DNA of 64,000 bases from Bacteroides congonensis (lineage in GTDB: Bacteria; Bacteroidota; Bacteroidia; Bacteroidales; Bacteroidaceae), in the NCBI RefSeq assembly GCF_900130125.1, contig NZ_FQXY01000009.1, positions 1-64,000 of the forward strand. The letters are read 5' to 3'. Each line of letters opens with the position of its first letter. The first letter of the stretch is position 1. The notes below the pieces were generated by a model. That model was not told the DNA's origin. It made no database searches and saw only the letters and a program-made list of their open reading frames with translations. Below, in pieces: positions 41,180-51,146 of this stretch. The translations under genes were made by a program, and so were the position numbers.

Positions 41180-41878
41180 TTAGCTCCGTTCGTCAAGGAA
41201 AGTCTGAAAAACTTGCTTGTAACTGTCACTGATAGGGATATATGTTTTGTCAAAAACAATGCGGCCGCGGTCGATTACACGTATCTTATCTTTCTGCACG
41301 ATGAAGGAACGGTGTACACGTATGAAACGACTGGAAGGTAAAAGCTCTTCCATCGCTTTCATGCTCATGAGTGACAGAATAGGCTTGGGAACGTCTTCTG
41401 TATAAATTTTGATATAATCCTTCAACCCTTCGATATACATGATTTTCTTCAGGTCTACCTGCACTAGCTTATAGTCGCTTTTCACAAAGATGCTGTCTAT
41501 CTCTTCCGGCTTCTGCACCAGTTCGAACCATTGAAGCGCCTTGTTGGCCGCTTGCAGGAAATCTACATATGAGATAGGTTTCAGCAGATAATCGAGTGCA
41601 TTGACACGATAACCGTCTATGGCGTATTGACCGAAAGCGGTGGTAAATACGATGCGGGTGCGTGAATCCACCATCTTCGAGAATTCCAGTCCGTTAAGCT
41701 CCGGCATCTGAATGTCCAGAAACAGAAGATCTACCTCTTCATCCGGCAACTCTTTCATTGCCTGGACCGCGCTGGAATACTTTCCCGCCAGTTGCAGGAA
41801 CGGAGTCTTGTCCACGTAACTTTCCAACAAGCTGAGAGCTAAAGGCTCATCATCGACAATTGCACATCGTAATACCAT
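41180..41878 (-). CDS. LytTR-type response regulator
   Basis: 232 residues. The receiver domain (CAIVDDEPLALSLLESYV, acidic pocket; FLDIQMPELNG with the phospho-acceptor Asp55; FTTAFGQYAIDGYRVNALDYLLKP) spans about 1-120. The LytTR DNA-binding domain is at about 135-232 (VDLKKIMYIEGLKDYIKIYT; FIRVHRSFIVQKDKIRVI). It binds promoter DNA by a beta-rich fold rather than a helix-turn-helix. It follows its sensor kinase by 40 bases and would act on the adjacent efflux genes or others. Confidence 0.93.
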   Translation of the reverse strand: MVLRCAIVDDEPLALSLLESYVDKTPFLQLAGKYSSAVQAMKELPDEEVDLLFLDIQMPELNGLEFSKMVDSRTRIVFTTAFGQYAIDGYRVNALDYLLKPISYVDFLQAANKALQWFELVQKPEEIDSIFVKSDYKLVQVDLKKIMYIEGLKDYIKIYTEDVPKPILSLMSMKAMEELLPSSRFIRVHRSFIVQKDKIRVIDRGRIVFDKTYIPISDSYKQVFQTFLDERS

Positions 41879-41918
41879 ATTATTCTATATCTAAAGTTTT
41901 ATACTTAACGTTTTCCAC

Positions 41919-42980
41919 CTACTCTTTGATTTTAATACTCAATCTCGATTCATAGACAGACTCATCCTCTGAACTGCCTTTCGACCAAGTGTAAGCCCCC
42001 GGATAAAGTATCTCCAACCGCCGGCTCACTTGCTCTAATCCGACACCCGAACCACTCTTATCTTCCACTGTCTTGGGATGATTGCTATTCCGGATTTCAC
42101 AAACCACTTCCTTGGCATTCTCTGAAATATGAATACTGATAAAACTCGGTTTGGTAGGAGAGATGCCATGCTTGAATGCATTCTCTATCAACGAAATGAA
42201 GATAAGCGGCGCAATAAGCGTCTGACTATCCGGCTGAATGTCGAATTGAGTAGTCATCCGTACATTGGCCGACAGGCGGATACGCATCAATTCAATATAG
42301 TTGCGGATAAAATCCACTTCCTTGCAAAGCGGTACATACGTCTGCTGATTATCATACAATACGTATCGGAGAAGTTTGCTCAACTCCTGCACCGCTTCCT
42401 GTGCCTTGTCCGAGTCAAACGCAATCAGAGCATAGATATTATTCAGCGTATTCAGCAAGAAGTGGGGATTCAGTTGGTTGCGCAGGTTTTTCAGTTCGGC
42501 TTCCGCACGGCTTCGTTCAGCTTCTTTGCGGGCAGCTTCGTTCTGCGTCCATCGGGCACTCATACGAATGGCGGCACTCAGTCCGATGGTAAAGATAAGG
42601 CTCAACATATCCCTGAGGAAGAACAACCATCCCGGCGGCATACCCGGTCGTTTGGGTCTGGGAGCGAAGGACGGGTCGAATGTCAGGCTTTGCCACAGAT
42701 GAAGTAAAAGTCCGACAACGCATAGGAAGATAATATTATAGATAACATATCTTTTAGCCTGACTTTGGAAAAGATAGCGGGGAACCAATAAGAAATAATT
42801 GACGTAGAACACAATCATAAAAGAAAGTGGTACGGCAAGATGGCGTATATACGCCATCCAGTTGATGTTCCCGTTCCCGCGTTCAACGAAAAAGAACGGG
42901 AAACCGAACATAATCCCCCAGCCGATAATGTGTATCAGTATCTCCAGGGGACGACGTGCGGATGTAAAGTTTTGTTTCAT
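41919..42980 (-). CDS. LytS-type sensor histidine kinase
   Basis: 353 residues. Four hydrophobic segments lie in the first 140 residues (FVERG start; SFMIVFYVNYFLLVPRYLF; IIFLCVVGLLLHLW; LIFTIGLSAAIRM). The His_kinase domain has LRNQLNPHFLLNTLNNIYALI (phospho-accepting histidine in the NPHFLLN box), and the ATPase N-box is ISLIENAFKHGISP. There is no periplasmic sensor domain, so the signal is probably sensed in the membrane. It lies between the MacB-like permease and the regulator gene, all leftward. Confidence 0.92.
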   Translation of the reverse strand: MKQNFTSARRPLEILIHIIGWGIMFGFPFFFVERGNGNINWMAYIRHLAVPLSFMIVFYVNYFLLVPRYLFQSQAKRYVIYNIIFLCVVGLLLHLWQSLTFDPSFAPRPKRPGMPPGWLFFLRDMLSLIFTIGLSAAIRMSARWTQNEAARKEAERSRAEAELKNLRNQLNPHFLLNTLNNIYALIAFDSDKAQEAVQELSKLLRYVLYDNQQTYVPLCKEVDFIRNYIELMRIRLSANVRMTTQFDIQPDSQTLIAPLIFISLIENAFKHGISPTKPSFISIHISENAKEVVCEIRNSNHPKTVEDKSGSGVGLEQVSRRLEILYPGAYTWSKGSSEDESVYESRLSIKIKE

Positions 42981-42998
42981 AAAGACAAAGATAGTTTT

Positions 42999-44219
42999 TT
43001 ATTCGTATCTGATGGCCTCTATCGGGTCTAAATCTGCTGCTTTCTTGGCAGGATACCATCCGAAGAAGACTCCGGTGACGGTACATACCGCAAAAGAAAG
43101 GAACACACTCCACGGTTGGATATAGATAGGCCAATGCGCCACGCTTTTCACAATCCAACTGGCTCCGCAGCCGATTATCACGCCGATGATGCCACCCGTG
43201 ATACTAATCATGATGGCTTCAATGAGGAACTGGCTCAGAATATCGACCCCTCGTGCGCCAACTGACATACGCAGACCGATTTCGCGGGTACGTTCCGTTA
43301 CAGATACATACATGATATTCATAATTCCGATACCGCCTACCACCAGTGAGATACCTGCGATGCAGGCAAGCAGAGTCGTCATCAAATCGGTAGTGGAGTT
43401 GAGCATCGTACTCAATTCCTGTTGCGTACGGATGGTGAAATCATCATTGTCCGATTCCTTCAGTTTATGGTTGCGGCGAAGAATCGTACTGATTTCATCC
43501 GTAGCATATTCCGTCATATCTTCAGTGAGAGCAGAGGCAAACACACCCTGCAAGTACGTAACGGCAAGCAAACGTTTCATTACGGTAGTGTAGGGAGCAA
43601 GCACTACGGCATCCTGGTCTTGTCCCATAGAGTTGTATCCCTTTGCTTTGAGCACACCTACCACCCGGAAGGGTATCTTGCTGAAACGGATAACCTTGCC
43701 TACCGGATCACTTCCGTCCGGGAAAAGATTGTCCACTATCGTCTTTCCTATCACACATACTTTTGCCGAACTCTGTATGTCGGCTTCCGTAAACATCTCC
43801 CCATTTTCCACCGTCAACTGGCGAATGTCGAGATATTCCGTTCCCACGCCATTCACAGATGCCGGATAGTTATTGTTGCCGGCAATAAGCTGTCCAGATG
43901 AGGATACATTGGGACTGATGGCAGACAGGAAACTTGTCTCATCTCGCAAGGCTTCATAATCGGCAAGCTTCAAGGTCTGCATGGCCGACGGGTCTTGCCG
44001 CACGCCGCTACGCATATCGGCTCCAGGATGAATCATAATCATGTTCGATCCCATCTCGGAAATCTGCTGCTGGATGCTTTTCTTCGAACCCTGTCCGATG
44101 GCGAGCATCGTGATGACGGAAGCAACACCGATAATGATACCAAGCATGGTGAGAAAAGCACGCAGCTTATTGTTCGCCAACGCCCGGAGAGCTATCTTGA
44201 ATAAATTAGTTCCATTCAT
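42999..44219 (-). CDS. MacB-like ABC transporter permease
   Basis: 406 residues, FtsX/MacB type. It has an N-terminal membrane span (LRAFLTMLGIIIGVASVITML), a periplasmic MacB domain to about 270 (VENGEMFTEADIQSSAKVCVIG; FRVVGVLKAKGYNSMG) and three spans at the C-terminus (LACIAGISLVVGGIGIMNIM, then TRE IGLR coupling helix, ISITGGIIGVIIGCGASW and FLSFAVCTVTGVFFGWYPA). With the ATPase, MacA-like adaptor and TolC-like channel it forms a tripartite efflux pump for drugs, lipids or peptides. Substrate is unknown. Confidence 0.93.
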   Translation of the reverse strand: MNGTNLFKIALRALANNKLRAFLTMLGIIIGVASVITMLAIGQGSKKSIQQQISEMGSNMIMIHPGADMRSGVRQDPSAMQTLKLADYEALRDETSFLSAISPNVSSSGQLIAGNNNYPASVNGVGTEYLDIRQLTVENGEMFTEADIQSSAKVCVIGKTIVDNLFPDGSDPVGKVIRFSKIPFRVVGVLKAKGYNSMGQDQDAVVLAPYTTVMKRLLAVTYLQGVFASALTEDMTEYATDEISTILRRNHKLKESDNDDFTIRTQQELSTMLNSTTDLMTTLLACIAGISLVVGGIGIMNIMYVSVTERTREIGLRMSVGARGVDILSQFLIEAIMISITGGIIGVIIGCGASWIVKSVAHWPIYIQPWSVFLSFAVCTVTGVFFGWYPAKKAADLDPIEAIRYE

Positions 44220-44323
44220 AATAAATAATTTGCTAATTGGTCAATATACTGATTTGCCGGTTTGCCGCCCTATGATTGCGTAATCTATGGGGCGCACTGG
44301 CACATCGGCATATTGAATGATTA

Positions 44324-45076
44324 TTAATCCTCGTCATTTTTCGGCAACGCAGCCAATGCTTCGGCGGCGGACAGAATCTTCGGATTAGTAGTATCCTCAA
44401 TGACATGACCGTCACGTAGACGGATATTCCGGCTGCTATATTGCGCGATTTCGGGATTATGCGTTACAAAGATAATTGTACGTCCTTCGGCATGGAGCTT
44501 CTGAAACAGGACAAGTATCTCGAAAGAGGTACGGGTGTCGAGATTTCCGGTCGCTTCGTCGGCAAGAATCACAGCCGGATTGTTCACCAACGCACGCGCA
44601 ATGGCAACACGTTGCATCTGTCCGCCGGACATCTGATTGGATTTATGTTCCAAACGGTCACCCAGTCCCACGGCCTGCAAGGATTCCACAGCCCGGCGGC
44701 GACGTTCGGATGCGCTGACGGACGAGTTGTACATAAGCGGTAGTTCCACATTCTCCACAGCCGTCGTTTTAGGCAACAGATTGTAGCTTTGGAACACGAA
44801 TCCAATCTTACGATTTCTCAGTACCGCACGTTGAGGCTTGCTCATCGTGCGTACGGGAATATCATCGAGCAGATATTCTCCACTTGTCGGAGTATCCAGG
44901 CAGCCTAGTATATTCAGCAGCGTGGACTTTCCCGAACCGGAAGTACCCATGATGGTGACAAACTCCCCTTCGTTGATAGTAAACGAAACGCCCCGTAACG
45001 CATGGACGGTTTCGTCTCCCACCTGAAAGTCTCGTTTGATATTTTGTATTTCAATTACTTTCTTCATGGTTTTCAC
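44324..45076 (-). CDS. MacB-type ABC transporter ATPase
   Basis: 250 residues. Walker A is GTSGSGKST (residues 45-53), the Q-loop is [11 protein letters not shown], the signature is [17 protein letters not shown], Walker B is [12 protein letters not shown], and the switch histidine is in FVTHNPEIA. It belongs to the LolD/MacB-type group and powers the FtsX-like permease encoded about 100 bases further on. The first codon may be 45076 or 45067 (MKKVIEI). The 3' end of the adaptor gene overlaps it by 4 bases, showing one operon. Confidence 0.95.
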   Translation of the reverse strand: MKTMKKVIEIQNIKRDFQVGDETVHALRGVSFTINEGEFVTIMGTSGSGKSTLLNILGCLDTPTSGEYLLDDIPVRTMSKPQRAVLRNRKIGFVFQSYNLLPKTTAVENVELPLMYNSSVSASERRRRAVESLQAVGLGDRLEHKSNQMSGGQMQRVAIARALVNNPAVILADEATGNLDTRTSFEILVLFQKLHAEGRTIIFVTHNPEIAQYSSRNIRLRDGHVIEDTTNPKILSAAEALAALPKNDED

Positions 45077-46302
45077 TTATTGTTTTTCTTCTTACTGCCC
45101 GGAGGGCCCGGCATGAACGGGCTTCTTTCGCCACCACTTTCTTTGTTGGGCTCACCCCCTATATTTTCGCCCGGCAATGCACCTATAGTAGCTTCGGACA
45201 CCACTTTCGTGCCTTCAGCGATTCCACTGATAATTTCCGTAGATATACCGTTACTGATTCCGACTTCTACCGGATGAGCGGTGAATGTCATTCCTTCACG
45301 CGTCCAGAGTTTATGTTCGCCTTCGCAATCTTTTACGATGTCATTAGCGCCGATCAGAGGTTTTTCCGGTACGAAACGCAGGGCTTTGTTCGGAACGGAC
45401 AATACATCCTTTTTATCAAGAATATAGATCGTAACATTCGCTGTAAGACGTGGTTTCAGTTTTTGGTCGGGATTGTGAGCGGAGATTACTACTTCATAAG
45501 TAACTACCGTGCTACTGCTGCTACTTGTACTGCTCGTACTGCTTGCATCTCCCAAACGAATCTGCGTCACTACACCATCGAACGTATCATTCGGATAAGC
45601 GTCTACCGTAAAGCTCGCACGTTGGCCTTCTTCCACACCGCCTATATCGGCTTCATCCACATCGGCTACCACCTGCATCTGCGTCAAATCCGCAGCAATG
45701 GTGAAAAGCGTCGGAGTCTCGAATCCGGAAGCAACCGTTTGTCCGGCTTCCACATCGCGGCTGATAACGACTCCATCAATCGGCGAAGTAATCGTTGCAT
45801 AAGACAAGTTACGTTCCGCTTTTGCCAAAGACGCCTTGCTGCTGTCATAACTGCTTTTGGCCTTCTGATAATTATAAAGAGCCTGTTCGAAATCCGTATC
45901 ACTGATCAGAGACTTCTCGTGCAGTCCTTTGCTGCGTTCATAATTCTTCTTCTGATATTCATATTCGGCCTTGGCACCATCGTAAGTTGCCTGTTGGGAA
46001 GCCAGTTCACTTTGCAAAGTGGCACGATCCATTTCAGCAATCAACTGCCCTTTGGTAACTGTCGAGTTATAGTCTACATAAATCTTGTCGATGATACCTG
46101 ATACTTGCGTACCGACTTCTACTTCCGTCATCGGTTCGATGGTTCCGGTAGCAGTCACCGAATTGGAGATATCGCCTTTGCTCACGGTAACAGTGGCATA
46201 TGTGACTTTGTGTTTGGCGGGCGACCCTGCAAAGAACCAAATCCCTGCACCTGCCACCATAACGACTGCCACGGCGATTAAGATAATCTTTTTCGTTTTC
46301 AT
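45073..46302 (-). CDS. MacA/HlyD-type periplasmic adaptor
   Basis: 409 residues. It has an N-terminal membrane anchor (IILIAVAVVMVAGAGIWFF), a lipoyl-type half motif (VTATGTIEPMTEVEVGTQVSG), an alpha-helical hairpin at about 100-170 (GAKAEYEYQKKNYERSKGLH), a second lipoyl half (ATITSPIDGVVISRDVEAGQTV), a beta barrel and a membrane-proximal domain. The C-terminus is proline- and glycine-rich ([13 protein letters not shown]). A serine-rich patch (SSTSSTSSSSS near 255) is a loop. It bridges permease and TolC-like channel. Confidence 0.94.
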   Translation of the reverse strand: MKTKKIILIAVAVVMVAGAGIWFFAGSPAKHKVTYATVTVSKGDISNSVTATGTIEPMTEVEVGTQVSGIIDKIYVDYNSTVTKGQLIAEMDRATLQSELASQQATYDGAKAEYEYQKKNYERSKGLHEKSLISDTDFEQALYNYQKAKSSYDSSKASLAKAERNLSYATITSPIDGVVISRDVEAGQTVASGFETPTLFTIAADLTQMQVVADVDEADIGGVEEGQRASFTVDAYPNDTFDGVVTQIRLGDASSTSSTSSSSSTVVTYEVVISAHNPDQKLKPRLTANVTIYILDKKDVLSVPNKALRFVPEKPLIGANDIVKDCEGEHKLWTREGMTFTAHPVEVGISNGISTEIISGIAEGTKVVSEATIGALPGENIGGEPNKESGGERSPFMPGPPGSKKKNNK

Positions 46303-46328
46303 TCGTTTATTATGCTTTTACTTATTTA

Positions 46329-47726
46329 TTATAATGCTAATTTATCCCCCTGATAGAACTTCAGCAACTGCGTGTTCAGTATAGCCATATATTTAGCTTG
46401 AAGTTGTTCTTGTTGAGCTTGCAGTAAGTTATTCTTCTCAGTAAGAAGTTCTATCGTATTCTTCATTCCCAGGTTGAATTGTTCGCTAATCAGGTCATAG
46501 CTGATTTGTGTACTCCTCAGCTTCTCGTTGGCTGCCGCATAGCGCTGCTGTGCACTGTTGGCATCCAGCCAAAGACCTTCAATTGTCTTATACAGAGCTT
46601 TTTGTTCATCAAGCAGCGATAACATACTCGTTTCGCGCTGCAACTTAGCCTTTTGTACGGCACTCTTTGTCTGACGGTTATTGAAGATAGGCACACTGAC
46701 GGACAGGCCGATGGAATTGTTCCATCCGTTCTTCACCTGTTCGCCGAAAGTAAAGTCGCTGCCGCTCGTATGATTCGTCCCGATACCTGCACTAAGGCTG
46801 ATAGTCGGAAAATAACCGGATTTTGCAATATCAATCCCCAGTTCGGAAGCCTCTACATTGAGCTTGCTTGCCTCAATCTCCGGACGAATGGCGAGGGCGC
46901 TCACATACACATCTTTCTTGGTAGGCAATGGGGCAAGCACATTCTCGTCGGACAGGTTGGGGAGATAGACGTCCATTTCATTCTCCCCGTCCAGTTCGAG
47001 CAGTTGTTTCAGTTGTAATTTGTAATCTTGCAGAGTGGCTTGCGCCGTTACAAGTTGATAACGGTCGGTACTAACCTGAGCTTCCAGTTGCGCAAAATCA
47101 CTTTTTGCAATACTTCCCGCATTCAGCAGTTGTTCCCCGCGATCCCGCTGCGCAATGGAAACCTGCAATGTATTTTCGTTTACTCTGACAGACTCGGCTG
47201 CATAAAGAATCTGAATATAAACCTGGGCTATGGATTCCTGAATCGTATTCTCGGAAGTTGCCACATCCAGTTCGGCTACATGGTTGTTCAGTTGTTCCTG
47301 CTTGATAGTCTTCAGCCGTTTGTTACCATTATATAGAGTCCACGAAGCGTTCAGACCATAATTACCATTGTAACTTGTCTTGCTGTTACTGCTGATAATC
47401 TCATTGCCGCTCACCCGGCTGCTCGACTCCTGATACGGACGATTCACCACCTGCTGACTGGTAGAAAACGAAAGGCTGGGAAACAAAGCAGCTTTAGCTG
47501 TCTTTACATCAATCTGTGTACTTTCCGCCGTCACACGGTTTTTGCGGATAGTAATATTCTGTTCCAAAGCATAGTCGATGCACGATTGCAAATCCCATTG
47601 GGCAGGGAGCTTCGCTTCGTTCAGCGTATCGGCTTGCAGCGGAGATTCTTGTGCGGATATGCCCGGAAGCATACCTGCACCAAGAAATGCCATCACTGTC
47701 AATCTTCTTACATTTATCATATTCAT
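46329..47726 (-). CDS. TolC-family outer-membrane efflux channel
   Basis: 465 residues. A signal peptide (LTVMAFLGAGMLPGISAQ) is followed by the repeated outer-membrane efflux protein domains (SCIDYALEQNITIRKNRV; ALAIRPEIEASKLNVEAS; ISLSAGIGTNHTSGSDF), with long helices between. Forms the trimeric exit duct of the pump. The gene is first in the operon (TolC, MacA, MacB ATPase, permease, kinase, regulator), so the two-component system may be co-expressed with the pump it could control. Confidence 0.93.
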   Translation of the reverse strand: MNMINVRRLTVMAFLGAGMLPGISAQESPLQADTLNEAKLPAQWDLQSCIDYALEQNITIRKNRVTAESTQIDVKTAKAALFPSLSFSTSQQVVNRPYQESSSRVSGNEIISSNSKTSYNGNYGLNASWTLYNGNKRLKTIKQEQLNNHVAELDVATSENTIQESIAQVYIQILYAAESVRVNENTLQVSIAQRDRGEQLLNAGSIAKSDFAQLEAQVSTDRYQLVTAQATLQDYKLQLKQLLELDGENEMDVYLPNLSDENVLAPLPTKKDVYVSALAIRPEIEASKLNVEASELGIDIAKSGYFPTISLSAGIGTNHTSGSDFTFGEQVKNGWNNSIGLSVSVPIFNNRQTKSAVQKAKLQRETSMLSLLDEQKALYKTIEGLWLDANSAQQRYAAANEKLRSTQISYDLISEQFNLGMKNTIELLTEKNNLLQAQQEQLQAKYMAILNTQLLKFYQGDKLAL

Positions 47727-47886
47727 ACTTCTATTGATTTACTGGTAACGAAGGTACGTACATATTATATTAGCTGCAAAAGCGATAGACGGAATACGGA
47801 ATTTTGCCGTTAAATGTTTTTTTTCTGTCGATAGGTAGATTTTTTTAGAAAAACACAACAAAACCTGCAACAATTCGGGGTATTTG

Positions 47887-47916
47887 TTTGTTTTAATTAT
47901 AAAAATTGTATATTTG
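47887..47916 (+). promoter_or_regulatory. Promoter of the DUF4492-cydAB operon
   Basis: TTTG (47887-47890), 18-bp spacer, TATATTTG (47909-47916). The ATG of the DUF4492 gene (47945) is 29 bases on. The divergent efflux operon starts at 47,726, so 47,727-47,944 is a shared control region. Confidence 0.65.
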
Positions 47917-47944
47917 TACTCATTACAAACTATAACGCCAACAT

Positions 47945-48181
47945 ATGAAGAATACACTGCTTTCTATTTGGAACTTCTATCTGGAAGGTTTCCGTAGTAT
48001 GACACTCGGTCGTACGCTGTGGATTATTATCCTGCTGAAATTATTCGTTATGTTCTTCATCCTCAAATTATTCTTTTTTCCTGATTTCCTCGGCGACCAT
48101 CCTACGGATGCCGACAAGGGAACCTATGTGGGCAACGAACTGATACAACGTGCCATTCCGGAGAAATCGACTGATTTTTAA
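47945..48181 (+). CDS. DUF4492 small membrane protein of the bd oxidase operon
   Basis: 78 residues with one or two close membrane segments at about 23-46 (LWIIILLKLFVMFFILKLFF). The end is polar (GTYVGNELIQRAIPEKSTDF). DUF4492 proteins are known beside cydA in Bacteroidetes. By position it could be a small subunit or assembly factor of cytochrome bd, analogous to CydX in enterics, but sequence similarity to CydX is not visible. It is 20 bases before cydA. Confidence 0.8.
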   Translation: MKNTLLSIWNFYLEGFRSMTLGRTLWIIILLKLFVMFFILKLFFFPDFLGDHPTDADKGTYVGNELIQRAIPEKSTDF

Positions 48182-48201
48182 CTCTTAAACTACATAAGAT
48201 T

Positions 48202-49773
48202 ATGATTGAAAGTATTGACACTTCGCTGATAGATTGGTCGAGAGCCCAATTTGCGATGACAGCAATGTACCACTGGATTTTTGTTCCCCTCACACTCGGA
48301 CTGGCAGTGGTGATGGGCATCATGGAGACGCTGTATTATAAAACAGGCAAAGAATTCTGGAAGAAAACCGCGATGTTCTGGATGAAGCTATTCGGTATCA
48401 ACTTCGCTATCGGGGTGGCAACCGGCTTGATTCTTGAGTTTGAGTTTGGCACGAACTGGAGTAATTATTCCTGGTTTGTAGGAGATATTTTCGGTGCGCC
48501 ATTGGCTATCGAGGGTATTTTGGCATTCTTTATGGAAGCCACGTTTATTGCCGTGATGTTCTTTGGTTGGGGGAAAGTAAGTAAGCGTTTCCATCTGGCT
48601 TCTACCTGGCTCACAGGATTGGGAGCAACGATTTCTGCCTGGTGGATTCTCGTTGCCAACGCATGGATGCAACATCCGGTGGGGATGGAATTCAATCCCG
48701 ATACCGTTCGTAATGAGATGGTCGATTTCTGGGCAGTGGCAACTTCACCCGTTGCTGTCAATAAATTCTTTCATACCGTATTATCCGGTTGGGTGCTCGG
48801 CGCTATCTTTGTAGTCGGTATCAGTTGTTGGTACTTGCTGAAGAAACGCAATCGTGAGTTTGCGCTTGCCAGTATCAAGATTGGCGCTATCTTCGGATTA
48901 GTGGCATCCTTATTGTCTGCCTGGACTGGCGACGGCTCCGGTTATCAGATTGCACAGACACAACCGATGAAGTTGGCTGCCGTGGAAGGTTTGTATGAAG
49001 GGGGGACGAATGTCGGACTGGTAGGAATCGGCATGCTGAATCCTGAAAAGAAAACTTATAACGACGGAAAAGACCCGTTCCTTTTCCGCATTGAAATACC
49101 GAGCATGCTTTCTTTCCTTGCCGAACGTGATGTGGATGGTTACGTTCCGGGTATCGCGAATATCATCGAAGGCGGTTATCAGATGAAAGACGGTACAAAA
49201 GCCCTTTCGGCTGCCGAGAAAATAGAACGGGGAAAAACGGCTATCGGTGCCTTGGCTGCCTACCGTGCCGCCAAGAGCGCAGGAAATGAAGAAGATGCGC
49301 AAGTGGCTTACAAAGTATTACAGGAGAATATTCCTTATTTCGGTTACGGATATATTAAAGATGTGAACCAATTGGTTCCGAATGTTCCCCTGAACTTCTA
49401 CGCGTTCCGTATAATGGTGATTCTGGGTGGATATTTTATCTTGTTCTTTATCGTTGTCCTTTTCTTTGTCTATAAGAAGGATTTGAGTAAAATGAAATGG
49501 ATGCATTGGATTGCTTTATTGACTATTCCTTTGGGATACATTGCCGGACAAGCCGGATGGGTGGTTGCCGAATGCGGCCGTCAGCCGTGGGCTATCCGTG
49601 ACATGCTGCCTACGTCGGCCGCTATCTCCAAACTGGATGTAAGCTCCGTGCAGATTACTTTCTTTATCTTCCTGCTCTTGTTTACGGTAATGTTGATTGC
49701 AGGTGCCGGAATCATGGTAAAGGCCATCAGGAAAGGCCCGGATACGGGAGATAATGCTAATACTAACCATTAA
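48202..49773 (+). CDS. cydA: Cytochrome bd quinol oxidase subunit I
   Basis: 523 residues. About nine membrane spans. The N-terminus (LIDWSRAQFAMTAMYHWIFV) carries the first heme histidine. GWVVAECGRQPWAIRDMLPTS is the conserved GRQPW motif at the quinol site. The mid region has a long Q-loop-like insertion (residues 255-385) with AEKIERGKTAIGALAAYRAA. The enzyme reduces oxygen to water with high affinity and supports growth at nanomolar oxygen, fitting a gut anaerobe. It is 11 bases from cydB. Confidence 0.97.
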   Translation: MIESIDTSLIDWSRAQFAMTAMYHWIFVPLTLGLAVVMGIMETLYYKTGKEFWKKTAMFWMKLFGINFAIGVATGLILEFEFGTNWSNYSWFVGDIFGAPLAIEGILAFFMEATFIAVMFFGWGKVSKRFHLASTWLTGLGATISAWWILVANAWMQHPVGMEFNPDTVRNEMVDFWAVATSPVAVNKFFHTVLSGWVLGAIFVVGISCWYLLKKRNREFALASIKIGAIFGLVASLLSAWTGDGSGYQIAQTQPMKLAAVEGLYEGGTNVGLVGIGMLNPEKKTYNDGKDPFLFRIEIPSMLSFLAERDVDGYVPGIANIIEGGYQMKDGTKALSAAEKIERGKTAIGALAAYRAAKSAGNEEDAQVAYKVLQENIPYFGYGYIKDVNQLVPNVPLNFYAFRIMVILGGYFILFFIVVLFFVYKKDLSKMKWMHWIALLTIPLGYIAGQAGWVVAECGRQPWAIRDMLPTSAAISKLDVSSVQITFFIFLLLFTVMLIAGAGIMVKAIRKGPDTGDNANTNH

Positions 49774-49784
49774 TCGTAAAGACT

Positions 49785-50927
49785 ATGTATATATTTCTAC
49801 AACAATATTGGTGGCTTGTCGTTTCCTTGCTGGGAGCTATCCTTGTGTTTTTATTGTTTGTGCAGGGCGGTAATTCATTGTTGTTCTGTCTCGGTAAGAC
49901 GGAAGAACATCGTAAAATGATGGTGAATTCTACCGGACGTAAGTGGGAGTTTACGTTTACTACGTTAGTTACTTTTGGTGGCGCTTTCTTTGCTTCCTTT
50001 CCGTTATTTTATAGTACCAGTTTCGGTGGCGCTTATTGGCTTTGGATGATAATTCTTTTCAGTTTTGTGTTGCAGGCTGTCAGCTATGAGTTTCAGAGTA
50101 AAGCGGGAAATCTGTTAGGTAAGAAGACGTATCAGACTTTCCTCGTGATAAATGGGGTAGTAGGCCCGTTGTTGCTTGGCGGAGCGGTAGCTACTTTCTT
50201 CACGGGTTCTGATTTCTATATCAATAAGGCAAATATGACGGATACCATTATGCCGGTTATCAGCCATTGGGGAAATGGATGGCACGGACTGGATGCGTTG
50301 ACTAATATCTGGAATGTGATTTTAGGATTGGCTGTATTCTTCCTTGCCCGCGTCCTGGGTGCGCTTTATTTTATCAATAATATAGCGGATAGGGAACTGA
50401 CAGATAAATGCCGTCGAGCTGTGCGGAACAATACAGTCTTATTTCTGGTATTCTTCTTGTCATTTGTCATCCGCACGTTAGTTTCCGACGGCTTTGCAGT
50501 GAATCCGGATACGCAGGAGATTTATATGCAGCCATTCAAGTATTTCACTAACTTTATCGAAATGCCGATAATTCTTATCTTATTCCTGATAGGAGTTGTT
50601 TTGGTTCTCTTCGGCATCGGAAAGACTTTACTCAAAAAGACGTTCGATAAAGGAATTTGGTTTACGGGAATCGGTACGGTGCTGACCGTATTGTCTTTAC
50701 TGTTGGTGGCAGGATATAATAACACCGCTTATTATCCGTCTTATACAGACTTGCAAAGCTCATTGACGTTAGCCAATAGCTGTTCCAGTGAGTTTACTTT
50801 GAAGACAATGGCTTATGTTTCCATTCTCGTCCCGTTTGTGATAGCTTATATATTCTACGCTTGGCGTAGCATCGACCGTCACAAGATTACGGAGAAAGAG
50901 ATGGACGAAGGCGGACATTCGTACTAA
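49785..50927 (+). CDS. cydB: Cytochrome bd quinol oxidase subunit II
   Basis: 380 residues, about eight to nine membrane spans (WWLVVSLLGAILVFLLFVQG first; IILFSFVLQAVSYEFQSKAG with the conserved RxE/YEF-type end). It binds subunit I and is needed for heme insertion and stability. The stop at 50927 is followed by the operon terminator at 51,023. Confidence 0.96.
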   Translation: MYIFLQQYWWLVVSLLGAILVFLLFVQGGNSLLFCLGKTEEHRKMMVNSTGRKWEFTFTTLVTFGGAFFASFPLFYSTSFGGAYWLWMIILFSFVLQAVSYEFQSKAGNLLGKKTYQTFLVINGVVGPLLLGGAVATFFTGSDFYINKANMTDTIMPVISHWGNGWHGLDALTNIWNVILGLAVFFLARVLGALYFINNIADRELTDKCRRAVRNNTVLFLVFFLSFVIRTLVSDGFAVNPDTQEIYMQPFKYFTNFIEMPIILILFLIGVVLVLFGIGKTLLKKTFDKGIWFTGIGTVLTVLSLLLVAGYNNTAYYPSYTDLQSSLTLANSCSSEFTLKTMAYVSILVPFVIAYIFYAWRSIDRHKITEKEMDEGGHSY

Positions 50928-51022
50928 AGGAATCCCGGAGATGGAGAATCGGGAATAATAAAAATAATCTGGAATAATAAAATAGATGGAGGGGAAGTGC
51001 CCAAACTCTCCTTTTAACGAAA

Positions 51023-51063
51023 TCATCCCCGCTACAACTATCTGTGGCGAGGATGATTTTTTA
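51023..51063 (+). terminator. Terminator of the cydAB operon
   Basis: TCATCCCCGCTACA (51023-51036) pairs, with two wobble-type mismatches, with TGTGGCGAGGATGA (51043-51056), followed by TTTTTTATT. Two imperfect tandem copies of a roughly 29-base sequence (GTTTTGA.ACACCCTCTT at about 51,073 and 51,104) lie right after it. Confidence 0.8.
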
Positions 51064-51146
51064 TTTATAAGGGTTTTGACACACCCTCTTTTAATTTATG
51101 AGAGTTTTGAAACACCCTCTTCTTATTTATTGCTAGTCCTTACTTC

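Noticed and set aside
42129..42707. 192-codon plus-strand frame opposite the histidine kinase
   Set aside because: Shadow of the kinase gene, which has all expected motifs.
45274..46101. 275-codon plus-strand frame opposite the MacA-like gene
   Set aside because: Shadow of a clear efflux-adaptor gene; translation is low-complexity and without family features.
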